In this document: in pieces, positions 43,933 to 52,396 of the stretch
How the letters are laid out: each line of letters opens with the position of its first letter
Position numbering within the stretch: position 1 is the first letter of the stretch
From: Verrucomicrobiota bacterium
Lineage (GTDB): Bacteria > Verrucomicrobiota > Verrucomicrobiia > Limisphaerales > UBA9464
Reading direction: 5' to 3'
DNA: 64,000 nt
Assembly: GCA_017309115.1 (NCBI GenBank)
Contig: JAFLEF010000040.1
Span: forward strand, 1 to 64,000
The notes under the pieces: generated by a model
Seen by the model: only the letters and a program-made list of their open reading frames with translations
What the model was told of the DNA's origin: nothing
Databases searched by the model: none
Position numbers and translations under genes: made by a program

Positions 43933-45495
43933 ATGCGCATTTCATTCCCCTCGTGGCGAAGCCTTTGGTTGGGCGGCTTGGGACTCTCCTTGGCCTTCGG
44001 AATTCAGGCGGAAGTTAAGTTGCACCCCATGTTTTCGGACCACGCGGTCCTGCAACGGGACCTCGCCGTCCCGATTTGGGGCACGGCGTCGGAGGGCGAG
44101 AAGGTGACGGTCGAATTTGCCGGACAGAAACGGACCACCACAGCCAAGAACGGTCGCTGGCGGGTGGACTTGCGCCCGATGAAAGCGTCGGCCAAGGGCG
44201 GGACCCTGCGGGCCAGCGGTCCGACCAACCACGTGGACATAAACGACGTCGTCGTCGGCGAGGTCTGGGTCGCGTCGGGTCAGTCCAACATGGAATGGTC
44301 CATGGCCCAGAGCTTTCAGCCCGAAACGGACATCGCCGCCAGCTCCAATCCCAATCTCCGTCTCTTCACGGTCACCAAACGCCGTTCGGCCGAGCCGAAG
44401 CTGGATCTGGACTACGCTCCCCACGCCTGGGCTGTGGCGAGTCCAGACACCGTAAAGCGATTCTCCGCGGTCGGATACTATTTCGGCCGCGATCTCGTGG
44501 CAGCGCTGAAGGATGTGCCGGTGGGCATGATTCACACCAGTTGGGGTGGATCGCCGGCGGAGGCTTGGATGAGCGTCGCCGCTCTGGAAGCCGACGCCGA
44601 GTATCGGTCGAAGATTTTGGCGCCCTATGCCGAGAGCCGGGCGAACTGGGAGAAGTCAGTGGCGGCGTGGGAGAAGAAGAAGGCGGACGCGACGGCGAAA
44701 GGCGAGAAGTTCAATGAAGGACGTCCGTGGCAGCCGTGGCAGCCGGGCGAACTCTATGGCGGCATGCTCGCCAACATCATTCCCTTCGGTATTCGGGGCG
44801 CCATTTGGTATCAGGGTGAGTCCAACGCCGGCCGCGCCTGGCAGTATCGGCGACTGTTTGCCGACATGATCACCAACTGGCGCCGGGACTGGGGTCAGGG
44901 GGATTTTCCGTTCTACGCGGTGCAATTGGCGCCCTGGGACAAGAATCGGAAACGCGACCTGAGCGTGATTGCCGCTGAGATTGGGGAAAGCGATTGGGCC
45001 GAATTGCGCGAGGCGCAGAACTACGTGGCCGAAACCCTGCCGAAGGTCGGCATCGCCGTGATCACGGATGTCGGGGACAAGGATGACATTCATCCGACCC
45101 GCAAAGGTCCGGTGGGCGAACGTCTGGCCCGACTGGCGCGGGACGAAGTCTATGGCGAGGCGATTCTGGCCTACGGACCGCGCCTGAAGTCGGCCCAGTT
45201 TGAGGACGAGTTCGTTCAGCTGCGGTTCCGGGACGCCGGTCTGGGTCTCACGACCCTTGATGGGAAGCCTCCCACGGGCTTCATCGTCGCTGGGGCGGAC
45301 AAGAAATGGTATCCGGCCACTGCCACGTTCCAGGGCAATCAGACCATCCTGTTACGTTCGGATTCTGTGCCTCGTCCGGTCGCTGTCCGCTATGGCTGGA
45401 ATGATCATCCGTTGCTGAACCTGGTGAACAGCGACGATCTGCCGGCCTCTCCGTTCCGGACCGACAACTGGCCGGTGACCACCCAGGGCAAGTAG
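43933..45495 (+). CDS. sialate O-acetylesterase (SGNH hydrolase)
   Basis: 520 residues from the ATG at 43933, which opens a signal peptide (SLWLGGLGLSLAFGIQA); the upstream ATG at 43822 lies in a repeat. The SGNH-hydrolase block 1 is GEVWVASGQSNMEWSM with nucleophile Ser118, followed by the conserved RLF...YYFGRDL, IHTSWGGSPAEAWMS and GAIWYQGESNAGRA blocks. The terminal Asp/His pair is in KDDIHPTRK. The N-terminal 105 residues form the usual beta-sandwich. The enzyme removes O-acetyl groups from sialic acids or other glycans. A sialidase gene follows, suggesting joint host-glycan or mucin-type breakdown. Confidence 0.95.
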   Translation: MRISFPSWRSLWLGGLGLSLAFGIQAEVKLHPMFSDHAVLQRDLAVPIWGTASEGEKVTVEFAGQKRTTTAKNGRWRVDLRPMKASAKGGTLRASGPTNHVDINDVVVGEVWVASGQSNMEWSMAQSFQPETDIAASSNPNLRLFTVTKRRSAEPKLDLDYAPHAWAVASPDTVKRFSAVGYYFGRDLVAALKDVPVGMIHTSWGGSPAEAWMSVAALEADAEYRSKILAPYAESRANWEKSVAAWEKKKADATAKGEKFNEGRPWQPWQPGELYGGMLANIIPFGIRGAIWYQGESNAGRAWQYRRLFADMITNWRRDWGQGDFPFYAVQLAPWDKNRKRDLSVIAAEIGESDWAELREAQNYVAETLPKVGIAVITDVGDKDDIHPTRKGPVGERLARLARDEVYGEAILAYGPRLKSAQFEDEFVQLRFRDAGLGLTTLDGKPPTGFIVAGADKKWYPATATFQGNQTILLRSDSVPRPVAVRYGWNDHPLLNLVNSDDLPASPFRTDNWPVTTQGK

Positions 45496-45585
45496 CCCGG
45501 TGCCCGAAATTCGCTGTCGGGGCGAACGCCATGCTTGGCGGGCGCCGCCGACTCCGTATGTTCTCCCTCAAGTCTGGTGCCCACT

Positions 45586-46587
45586 ATGAAATTGCTTCGT
45601 TTGATTGCCTGGTTCGCCGCTCTGCCGGTTCTGGGTCAGGTCTTGGTTGATGAGTTCGTGGCCAACAATCCGCCGACGGCGAGTTCCCACGCGTCCACCG
45701 TGGTCAATGCCTCGGGAGACCTGATGGTGTCCTGGTTCGGCGGGACCAAGGAGCGGGCGCGCGACTGTGTCATTTGGTTGTCCCGGCTCGAGAACGGGAA
45801 GTGGACCCGGCCGGAGGAAGTCGCGCGGGGCGATCAGGACAGCCGGGAACAATGGGCCTGTTGGAATCCGGTGCTGTTCCAGCGCAAGGTGGGTGGGGAT
45901 CTTTATCTGTTCTACAAGGTTGGACCCAGCCCTTCGACGTGGTGGGGTCGGTTCATGACCTCCAAGGACGCCGGCAAGACTTGGTCGAAATCCCGGCGGT
46001 TGCCCAGCTATGCCATTGGGCCGGTTCGCAACAAGCCGGTGGAACTGGCCGACGGGACGATCCTGTGTGGCGCCAGCACGGAAAACGGTGGCTGGCGGGT
46101 CCACATGGAATGGTTCAAGAACCCGTATGACCGCTGGTTCGTGGGTGACCCGCTCAACAGTTCGATGCAATGGGGAGCCATCCAGCCGACGATTCTGGTC
46201 TGGCCGGACCGCGGGATTCAGATTCTGTGCCGTTCCAAGCAGGGCAGTATTCTCGAATCCTGGAGTGAAGGAGATTTGCGCAAGTGGTCCACGATGCGCC
46301 GGACCCGGTTGCCCAATCCGAACAGTGCGGTGGATGCAGTCATGTTGCGGAATGGAAAGGCCCTGCTGGTGTACAATCCGTCCACGGACAACCGGAAGGA
46401 ACTGGTGGTGGCCCGTTCGGATGATGGCTTCGACTGGACGCCAGTCCTGACCTTGGAGAAGGACAACATTGGCGAGTACAGTTATCCCGCGATCATCCAG
46501 GATCCGACGGGGATCGTGCATGTCACCTACACGTGGCGTCGGGAAAAGATCAAACACGTGGCGATTGATCCCGAGAAGCTGAAGTAA
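45586..46587 (+). CDS. exported sialidase-family protein (BNR/Asp-box propeller)
   Basis: 333 residues from the ATG at 45586 with a short signal peptide (LLRLIAWFAALPVLGQ). The six-bladed sialidase-like fold is indicated by ASSHASTVV, SWFGGTKERARDCVIWLSR, the Asp box SKDAGKTWSKS and a second partial Asp-box-like RSDDGFDWTP. The segment GPVRNKPVELADGTILCGAS is typical of the BNR_2 group. True GH33 catalytic Tyr/Glu and the arginine triad cannot be confirmed by eye, so the substrate may be another glycan. It lies 90 bases after the sialate esterase. Confidence 0.88.
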   Translation: MKLLRLIAWFAALPVLGQVLVDEFVANNPPTASSHASTVVNASGDLMVSWFGGTKERARDCVIWLSRLENGKWTRPEEVARGDQDSREQWACWNPVLFQRKVGGDLYLFYKVGPSPSTWWGRFMTSKDAGKTWSKSRRLPSYAIGPVRNKPVELADGTILCGASTENGGWRVHMEWFKNPYDRWFVGDPLNSSMQWGAIQPTILVWPDRGIQILCRSKQGSILESWSEGDLRKWSTMRRTRLPNPNSAVDAVMLRNGKALLVYNPSTDNRKELVVARSDDGFDWTPVLTLEKDNIGEYSYPAIIQDPTGIVHVTYTWRREKIKHVAIDPEKLK

Positions 46588-46875
46588 GGCGACCTGGCCC
46601 CGGGGGGGGAGAGAGGGAGAAAGGGTGAGGGGAGACACTGGGGACGGTGGAATGCCTTTCTATGGAGTGAGGCAGACCTTCTGCCGCTTTTCCAGGGGGC
46701 GCGTAGAGTCACCTGCCGACTCCCTTAATAAGTTGCGATTGGCCACACCTGCATGGACCTCGTCCCGGGAGGTTGTCTCCTGCGGAGGGGCGAATTTGGA
46801 AAGCCGGAAAACAGGAAAAAGAGCAGGTGAGGGGTGAGGGAAAGAGACCGAAAAGAAATGTCGGCTGTGGCCAAC
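46588..46875. other. 288-base gap, purine-rich
   Basis: It contains a G run and GA-rich stretch at 46597-46640 (ggggggggagagagggagaa) and, at 46800-46830, a ggaaaacaggaaaaagagca segment similar to one at 26095-26115. No gene or clear terminator is seen. Confidence 0.4.
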
Positions 46876-47328
46876 TCATACCGGAATTTCCATTCCCTCT
46901 GCTTCAGCGAGGAGCGTCTGATTTTCATCGAACGTTAAAAACTCCTTCGCACTGAGGTGCAATGCCGTCGCGACATGCAGGATATCAGCGAACCGATGTC
47001 CGTTTGCCTCGGTGTAACGCGCGCTCAAATTCTCGGCGATTTGATGCACATCTGACCAATCCACGGGCACAACCTCAAGTACCTTGGCTCTCAGATCCGA
47101 CTGCAGGTCCTTCAGCATCTGGTTGGCCTCATGTCTCGAAAAGCCTTTGGTCCTGTCGTTGGAATGAAGCCGAACCTGCAGCCGCAACGACTGCCGAAAC
47201 TCCAATAGCAGGAGGCTGGATACCGGGAGCGGGCTCCCCCGTCTTGCCATAAACGCATTGGCCCGGGGTGAGAAAACTTGCCGCCGGTAGAGCGAGCACA
47301 AGAAGGAAGTGTCGGTAAACGCAGTCAT
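46876..47328 (-). CDS. PIN-domain toxin (VapC-like ribonuclease)
   Basis: 150 residues. The four acidic PIN residues are present in the expected order: Asp6 (AFTDTSFL), Glu43 (LLLEFRQ), Asp115 (HRFADILHVATAL) and Asp134 (LTFDENQ). They coordinate Mg2+/Mn2+ for RNA cleavage. The gene overlaps the antitoxin by 4 bases (ATGA at 47325-47328), the standard toxin-antitoxin layout. Target RNA is unknown. Confidence 0.92.
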   Translation of the reverse strand: MTAFTDTSFLCSLYRRQVFSPRANAFMARRGSPLPVSSLLLLEFRQSLRLQVRLHSNDRTKGFSRHEANQMLKDLQSDLRAKVLEVVPVDWSDVHQIAENLSARYTEANGHRFADILHVATALHLSAKEFLTFDENQTLLAEAEGMEIPV

Positions 47329-47582
47329 CCCTCCTCTCCTTCAAGCTCAGCCTCGCGCATGGCGATGATCTCAGTTTTGCTGAACACCCGGTCACCCCAA
47401 ATGGCCTTTTGTCGTGCGGCAAAGTCCGGCATGGGCACTTTCTTGCCGCGCGCGGGTTGCATCGCAGTGAGCATCGCGATCGGCACCCCACGTTTCTCGA
47501 TGCAGATGCTTTCGCCATCACTAAGCCAGGCTTCGAGCATCGCGAAGTTGTTTCGGAGGTCACGAACAGTGGCTGTCTTCAT
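47325..47582 (-). CDS. Phd/YefM-type antitoxin
   Basis: 85 residues from the ATG at 47582 (MKTATVRDLRNNFAMLEAWL); a start seven codons earlier is possible. The N-terminal DNA-binding fold is typical (TVRDLRNNF, then GESICIEKRGVPIAMLTAM), and the C-terminal acidic helix (TEIIAMREAELEGEEG) would neutralise the PIN toxin. It is the first gene of the pair and probably represses its own promoter. Confidence 0.9.
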   Translation of the reverse strand: MKTATVRDLRNNFAMLEAWLSDGESICIEKRGVPIAMLTAMQPARGKKVPMPDFAARQKAIWGDRVFSKTEIIAMREAELEGEEG

Positions 47583-47638
47583 GTGGACATTCGCTGTCCA
47601 CATGAGGTTTTTGTCAAGCTGATGGACCAGAGAACCGG

Positions 47639-47878
47639 ATGAGTGAGAGACACCGAGCGGCCTACAAACAGGCTGCTCCAGGAAACCCGCCGGTTGCGCT
47701 CTCGTTCGAGGTCGAACACTCTTGGCGGTGCCTTATGAACGGCGACGTTCGGTTCCACGCGGTTTCGGCTGTCATGCAGATCGGGGGCGAAGCGGGTGGT
47801 GTTATTCCGGCACTGACCAGCGTCTTGAAAGACCCCAATGTGAATGTCCGATGGAACGCGTTGGTTGGGTTGAGAAGC
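47639..47878 (+). pseudogene. HEAT-repeat fragment
   Basis: One frame encodes a single clear HEAT unit (NGDVRFHAVSAVMQIGG, then VIPALTSVLKDPNVNVRWNALVGL) and then loses similarity and continues as a low-complexity frame to a stop at 47974. A typical HEAT protein has many repeats, so this looks like the remnant of a larger gene whose 3' part was replaced by the Hsp70-like sequence that follows in another frame. Confidence 0.4.
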
Positions 47879-48177
47879 TCATTTTCAACGGCAAGCGGCA
47901 AACCCTTATTCCGCCGGGCCGTCCCATTCCGGCCCTTGCCCAGTACTGGAACAGTGATCCCCGTCCAAGGTTGACGCTCTATCGAGGGGCGAGTGGTTCG
48001 GAGGACGCGGACTTGTTCTTGGGTCATTTCGAGGTTCTGGACCTCCCCGCGACCGACACTCTCAATGTCTCGACTCTGTGTGTCGTTGCCAATGGACAGA
48101 TCCAACTTTGCGCGCGGGACAATCAGCGGAACGTATTTTTGGAGATCCGACGCATGAGGACCGAGGACGCAGAATGA
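47851..48177 (+). CDS. Hsp70 substrate-binding-domain fragment
   Basis: 108 residues from the ATG at 47851. The sequence follows the beta-subdomain of DnaK: TLIPPGRPIPA aligns with the DnaK TLIPKNTTIP segment, then RLTLYRGASGSEDADLFLGHFEV and VVANGQIQLCARD align with the 'QGER...LGxFxL...DxNGILxVSAKD' core. The ATPase domain is absent, so this is either a truncated Hsp70-like gene or an orphan binding domain. Its stop overlaps the next gene by 4 bases (ATGA), suggesting that the pair was once, or still is, translated together. Confidence 0.5.
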   Translation: MERVGWVEKLIFNGKRQTLIPPGRPIPALAQYWNSDPRPRLTLYRGASGSEDADLFLGHFEVLDLPATDTLNVSTLCVVANGQIQLCARDNQRNVFLEIRRMRTEDAE

Positions 48178-48530
48178 GCCCGAACAATTTGCTCTCCATG
48201 GAGTTTGTCGCCACAGAGTGCGGCTTCGAAGCAGGGGTGGGCGGCGCTTCCAATGCCGCAGGTACTGCCGACTACCACTACGTTCTGTTTGGTCGGCAGA
48301 CGGACGCGCAGCAACCAGAGTTCAGCGGCGTTTATTTTGAGTTCGACGGCCAAATGCATGGCGGGGTGGATCGAGTCGGCGCGATTACCGTCACCGATGA
48401 CCGTGTGAGTTTTGAGCTACGGCATGGTCACCGGATTGTCGTCAGGAGCGGCCTGTCCGAGTCGCAGTGGGCCGGCTTTGTGAAGGGTATTCGGGACACG
48501 TTTGGAGATGACATCCTTCGCAAGGAATAA
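48174..48530 (+). CDS. hypothetical protein, tentative Imm10-like
   Basis: 118 residues from the ATG at 48174, overlapping the Hsp70-like fragment. The layout MEFVATECGFEAG, YHYVLFGRQTD, GVYFEFDGQMHGGVDRVGAITVTDDRVSFEL recalls Imm10-type immunity proteins (beta-rich, ending with a helix that resembles SESQWAGFVKGIRDTF). The match is by pattern only. It is cytoplasmic, with no signal. If right, it would be an orphan immunity gene, fitting the toxin-antitoxin neighbourhood. Confidence 0.6.
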   Translation: MSPNNLLSMEFVATECGFEAGVGGASNAAGTADYHYVLFGRQTDAQQPEFSGVYFEFDGQMHGGVDRVGAITVTDDRVSFELRHGHRIVVRSGLSESQWAGFVKGIRDTFGDDILRKE

Positions 48531-48737
48531 GATTGTGTCCCTCGAACTGCCGCTGGTCGCTGGATTCGCTGCTAGGCGTCGGTGAACTTGGGCATTGGGA
48601 ATTCGAATGAGCGACTACCTGCGACCCTGGGAGCACTCTATTGGCCGTGCATTTTGGCCGATAATCTCCTTTGGCACCGAAGTTCCGGAGCTGACCTTTC
48701 GATCGGGGGATAAACGGCTGAGTTCGGTCGAGTAGTT

Positions 48738-49151
48738 ATGAAACATTCTGTCCAGATCGTCGCCGGGATCCTACTGGTGGGCGTTGGTTTCGCCGCGGGC
48801 GCCGTTTGGGGAACTCGGCATGGTCAGTTTCAGGCCGCGCTTGAGGAGAACAAGGTGGCAGCCTCCTGTCTAAAGGCTGCGGATCTAGAGCTCAGTGCGG
48901 AGTTTCGGGAATACCTGAAGGGTCGGATTTACTACTACATCGCATCGAAGTTCCCGAACGATCAGAGTTACCTCTCTCGGACTTGGGACTTTGGACCAGT
49001 TGACCTGAACGTATTGAAGCGTCGGATTTACGCCAAGGATCCGACGTTCGACAGCGAGTCGTTTGATGGGGCGATAATCGGCCTCTCAAGCGCTGACCCG
49101 ATCGCTCTGCAGGATTCGCCGCTGGCGCCGGGTTCGGGCAACGGGCGGTGA
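48738..49151 (+). CDS. hypothetical protein with N-terminal membrane anchor
   Basis: 137 residues. One N-terminal hydrophobic segment (VQIVAGILLVGVGFAAGAVWG) acts as signal anchor. The remaining 110 residues are soluble, with a YLKGRIYYYIASKFPNDQSYL block rich in aromatic residues. No family is recognised. It stands alone, 207 bases after the Imm10-like gene. The gap between them holds nothing recognisable apart from a 12-base string shared with 55935. Confidence 0.55.
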   Translation: MKHSVQIVAGILLVGVGFAAGAVWGTRHGQFQAALEENKVAASCLKAADLELSAEFREYLKGRIYYYIASKFPNDQSYLSRTWDFGPVDLNVLKRRIYAKDPTFDSESFDGAIIGLSSADPIALQDSPLAPGSGNGR

Positions 49152-49194
49152 ATTCTAGCGTGCTGGATTCCAGTTCTTTTCTCTCAGCTCTCAG

Positions 49195-49872
49195 CTAGCT
49201 GGTGGGGAGCAGAGGCGAAGTGCGCCAGTTGTAACGAATGGTGAGCAGACGAATGATCAGGATGGTCAGGGAGGAAACCAGGGCAGCGGCGGCGCCCGGG
49301 ACTTCGATCAATCGAGTGAGCACGACGAACAACGTGCAGCCGCCGGCCGCGGCCAGGGCGTAGAATTCGCCGGGCTTGAAGAGGAGCGGTTCCTCCCGGG
49401 TGAGGACATCGCGCAGTACGCCTCCGCCCACCGCGTTGACCAAGCCCACCAGGATCGCGGAGGGAGCGGCCAGACCGAGCTTCAGGGCCATTTGGGTTCC
49501 CACCAACGCGTAGGCGGCCAGGCCCACGGAATCTAGGATGTTGAACACCAGCTGATACCGGTGCAGCCGATGGTAGAACGCGTGACTGGCGAGGCATCCC
49601 AACAGAATCATTCCCAAGTAGTGCCAGTCGCGCAGCAGCAGCGGCGGGCCGTTCTGGAGAAACACGCCATCCCGCAGGAGCGATCCGCCCAGTCCGGCGA
49701 CGAAGGCGAGGCTGAAGACACCAATGACATCGTAGTGCCGCCGCATGGCGGCCATCGCGCCGGTGATGCTCAGGAAGAAACTCGCGACCAGATTGAACCA
49801 GAGAGGCAGGGTCAGCTCCGGGGCCGTCAAGACGTCGGGGAGCGTCTCACTCAGTTGGCTTAGTGGTTCCAT
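49195..49872 (-). CDS. UPF0126 / TRIC-type membrane protein (YicG-like)
   Basis: 225 residues from the ATG at 49872; the frame opens further upstream through heptamer repeats. Six to seven transmembrane helices form an internal duplication: AAMRRHYDVIGVFSLAFVAGLGGSLLRD in the first half is echoed by ILVGLVNAVGGGVLRDVLT in the second. The Gly-rich 'GGxxRD' pattern is the signature of this family, related to trimeric intracellular cation channels. It probably conducts a monovalent cation or small solute. The function in bacteria is little known. Confidence 0.9.
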   Translation of the reverse strand: MEPLSQLSETLPDVLTAPELTLPLWFNLVASFFLSITGAMAAMRRHYDVIGVFSLAFVAGLGGSLLRDGVFLQNGPPLLLRDWHYLGMILLGCLASHAFYHRLHRYQLVFNILDSVGLAAYALVGTQMALKLGLAAPSAILVGLVNAVGGGVLRDVLTREEPLLFKPGEFYALAAAGGCTLFVVLTRLIEVPGAAAALVSSLTILIIRLLTIRYNWRTSPLLPTS

Positions 49873-50161
49873 TGAAGGCCAGTTGAGAGTTGAATTGAGA
49901 GTTGAGCGCAACCAAAGCCGGGGGATTGGCACGCCTTGCGTTCACAAAGGGACGAGCGGCGCTCCAGAGCGTCGCCCCACCGGGTTTTTTCTCTCAACTA
50001 CCCACAAACCGGTTGAGAGTTGAAAGTTGAGAGTTGAGAGAAAAATCCTGGAATCCAGCACGTTAAGAGTGGCGACGGGTTTGTGGACGCAATGCGGATC
50101 CGGTTTACCGGTTTTGGCTTCTCTCAACGTTCAACTCTCAACTGGTCAGTGGCCCGACCCC
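49873..50161. other. 289-base gap with heptamer and family B repeats
   Basis: It contains GTTGAGA heptamers at 49882-49905, a partial family B end at 49961-49983 followed by a T-run (gggttttttctctc), a four-unit GTTGAGA array at 50012-50039, and inverse CTCTCAAC units at 50120-50144. The inverse and direct heptamers can pair into hairpins. No gene is credible. Confidence 0.6.
50012..50039. repeat. heptamer repeat GTTGAGA x4
   Basis: Four tandem units, GTTGAGA GTTGAAA GTTGAGA GTTGAGA. The order and the GTTGAAA variant resemble the array at 27827-27854, suggesting common origin. Confidence 0.8.
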
Positions 50162-51817
50162 TCAGGCTTCCCGCCAGCGTTGGGCGATGGGGATGCGGCG
50201 ACCGACGCCGAACGCTTTGGTTGTGACCTTCAGTCCGGGAGCGGCCTGACGTCGCTTGTACTCCGTGCCATCAATCAGCCGGACGACTCGATGCACGGCG
50301 GCGGGGTCGAATCCGTCGGCAATCAACTGTGCGGGGGAACGTTCCCGGACCACGTACCCTTCGAGAATGGCATCCAGCACGTCGTACGGCGGCAGGCTGT
50401 CCTGATCGGTCTGATTCGGCCGCAGCTCCGCCGAGGGCGGTTTGGTGATGCTGGGTTCGGGAATCAGGTTTCGGCCCAAGCGTCGTTGGGAATCCTCGTT
50501 GATCCAGCGGGCCAGCCGATACACCCAGGTCTTCGGCACGTCGCTGATGACCGCCAGACCGCCGCACATGTCGCCGTACAACGTGCAGTAACCGACGGCC
50601 AACTCCGACTTGTTGCCCGTGGTGAGCAACAGGGAACCGAACTTGTTGGACAGGGCCATCAGGGTGACCCCGCGCAATCGCGCCTGGAGGTTTTCTTCGG
50701 TGGTGTCCTCGGCTCGGCCAGCGAAGATCGGGGCCAGTTGTCCCTTGATGGCTTCAAAGGGCGGCTGAATGGGCACCACGTCGTAGGCGATGCCGAGTTG
50801 CACTGCGAGTTCCCGGGCATCGTCGAGGCTGCCGGTAGAACTGTACTGCGAGGGCAGGGACAGACCGCGGACGTTCTCGGCGCCGAGGGCTGCAACAGCC
50901 AGAACCGCCACCACCGCGGAATCAATCCCGCCGCTGAGTCCGAGCACGGCCGACTTGAAACCGCACTTGTGCAGGTAGTCCCGGGTTCCCAACACCAGGG
51001 CTTCGTAGAGGCGTTGCTCCTCGGGAACGGAAGGCGGCGAAATCGTCGGGGCCGTGGCCAGGTCGAGCGAGATCCAGTCCGGGGCGAACGCGCGTCCCCA
51101 GGCGAGCAGACTGCCTTGGGCGTCGTAGGCGCAGCTCTGTCCGTCGAACACCAGTTCGTCATTGCCGCCCACCAGATTGCAGTACACGAGCGGAACCCCG
51201 CACTTGGCGGCGAGCTGTGACAGCATGGCGGCGCGGGTGTGTTCCTTGCCGAGATGCCACGGGGAGGCGGAGAGATTGACGAGCAGATCCGCTCCGGCGG
51301 CCACGAGGTCGGCCGCGGGATTGGGCCGATACCGGCGCTGATTCCAGAAGGCCTCATCGTTCCAGAGATCTTCACAGATGGTGAGTCCGAGGCGCCGTCC
51401 GCGGAACTCCACCGGCTCATTCGCTTCGGCCGGATCAAAGTACCGGTCCTCATCGAACACGTCGTAACTCGGCAGCAGGGTCTTGTGTCGAACGGCTTGG
51501 ATCTTGCCATCGGCTAGCAGGGCGACGGAATTGGTTAGGCCGCGTCCCGGGGTGCGGCCGGTGCGACCCACGAAGCCGACCAGCAGTCCGGTACGACTGG
51601 TCATCGTCGCGAGGCGGTCGAGCGCGGCGAGATTGGCGTCGAGTAAGGCGGGGCGCTGAAGCAGGTCCCGGGGCGGATATCCCGTGAGCGTGAGTTCGGG
51701 CATCACCACCAAGTCGGCCTGCTCGGCCGCAGCCTGGTCGTAGGCCTTCCGAATCAGGGTTTCGTTGCCGGACAGGTCTCCGACGGTGGTGTTGATCTGC
51801 GCGAGAACGAGGCGCAT
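50162..51817 (-). CDS. nadE: glutamine-dependent NAD+ synthetase
   Basis: 551 residues from the ATG at 51817 (MRLVLAQINTTVGDLSGN); an in-frame TTG at 51826 is less likely. It amidates nicotinic acid adenine dinucleotide to NAD+. The N-terminal nitrilase-type glutaminase has its Glu-Lys-Cys triad in VVMPELTLTG, RHKTLLPSYDVFDE and LTICEDLWND. The C-terminal synthetase has the PP-loop GLSGGIDSAVV near 290 and KSELAVGYCTLYGD. Two-domain length is normal. It overlaps the DUF192 gene's stop region slightly downstream of the cofactor cluster coaX-birA-nadC. Confidence 0.97.
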   Translation of the reverse strand: MRLVLAQINTTVGDLSGNETLIRKAYDQAAAEQADLVVMPELTLTGYPPRDLLQRPALLDANLAALDRLATMTSRTGLLVGFVGRTGRTPGRGLTNSVALLADGKIQAVRHKTLLPSYDVFDEDRYFDPAEANEPVEFRGRRLGLTICEDLWNDEAFWNQRRYRPNPAADLVAAGADLLVNLSASPWHLGKEHTRAAMLSQLAAKCGVPLVYCNLVGGNDELVFDGQSCAYDAQGSLLAWGRAFAPDWISLDLATAPTISPPSVPEEQRLYEALVLGTRDYLHKCGFKSAVLGLSGGIDSAVVAVLAVAALGAENVRGLSLPSQYSSTGSLDDARELAVQLGIAYDVVPIQPPFEAIKGQLAPIFAGRAEDTTEENLQARLRGVTLMALSNKFGSLLLTTGNKSELAVGYCTLYGDMCGGLAVISDVPKTWVYRLARWINEDSQRRLGRNLIPEPSITKPPSAELRPNQTDQDSLPPYDVLDAILEGYVVRERSPAQLIADGFDPAAVHRVVRLIDGTEYKRRQAAPGLKVTTKAFGVGRRIPIAQRWREA

Positions 51818-51822
51818 GCGGA

Positions 51823-52365
51823 TCAATTGAAGCCAAACTCCTCGCGCAGTGTGCGCTTACTGGTCTTGATCATGGCGCCGGGCTTGATGCCGTTGCGTTC
51901 GAACCAACCGGGCGCTGTTTCCAGCACGTACTGGATGGCCTCTGATTTCGACGGGACCGGGGTGACATCCTGCTTCTTGAGTCGGACAATTTCCTGAATG
52001 ATTCCCTCGGCGTCGATGTAGGCGGCGTCGATGTCGAAGTCGACATTCTTCATGTAGAACGCGGCGCGTTGCGGTTCCGGGAACACGAAGAACATCCCCA
52101 GTTCGTCTTTGATCCCTGGGCGATACATCAGACCGGTGGCGAGTTGCTGGAGGGTTAGGCACATCTCCGCTTCGATTTCCTTCGGGCCCACCCACAGTTT
52201 CACGGTCGCGAGCCGGGGCTGGGCATGGTTGAGGTGGAACTGCCGCGGGGCATTGGTCGGGGCCGCCGCGGTGGCGGCCGATTTGGATTCGACCTTGGTC
52301 CCGTCGCAGCCCGCGGTGAAGGCCGCGAGAAATCCCGTCAACAGCAACAGACAGCGAAAACGCAT
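51823..52365 (-). CDS. DUF192 family lipoprotein
   Basis: 180 residues. The lipoprotein signal is CLLLLTGFLAAFTAGC (Cys20). After a roughly 40-residue low-complexity linker comes the DUF192 domain: EMCLTLQQLATGLMYRPGIKDELGMFFVFP, then AFYMKNVDFDIDAAYIDAEGIIQEIVRL and YVLETAPGWFERNGIKPG. DUF192 is a small beta-barrel domain of unknown function, often exported. It lies between coaX (31 bases) and nadE on the same strand, so it is probably co-transcribed with the cofactor genes. Confidence 0.93.
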   Translation of the reverse strand: MRFRCLLLLTGFLAAFTAGCDGTKVESKSAATAAAPTNAPRQFHLNHAQPRLATVKLWVGPKEIEAEMCLTLQQLATGLMYRPGIKDELGMFFVFPEPQRAAFYMKNVDFDIDAAYIDAEGIIQEIVRLKKQDVTPVPSKSEAIQYVLETAPGWFERNGIKPGAMIKTSKRTLREEFGFN

Positions 52366-52396
52366 GGGCAGAAGGTGGCGGTTCAGACGTCGGGAT

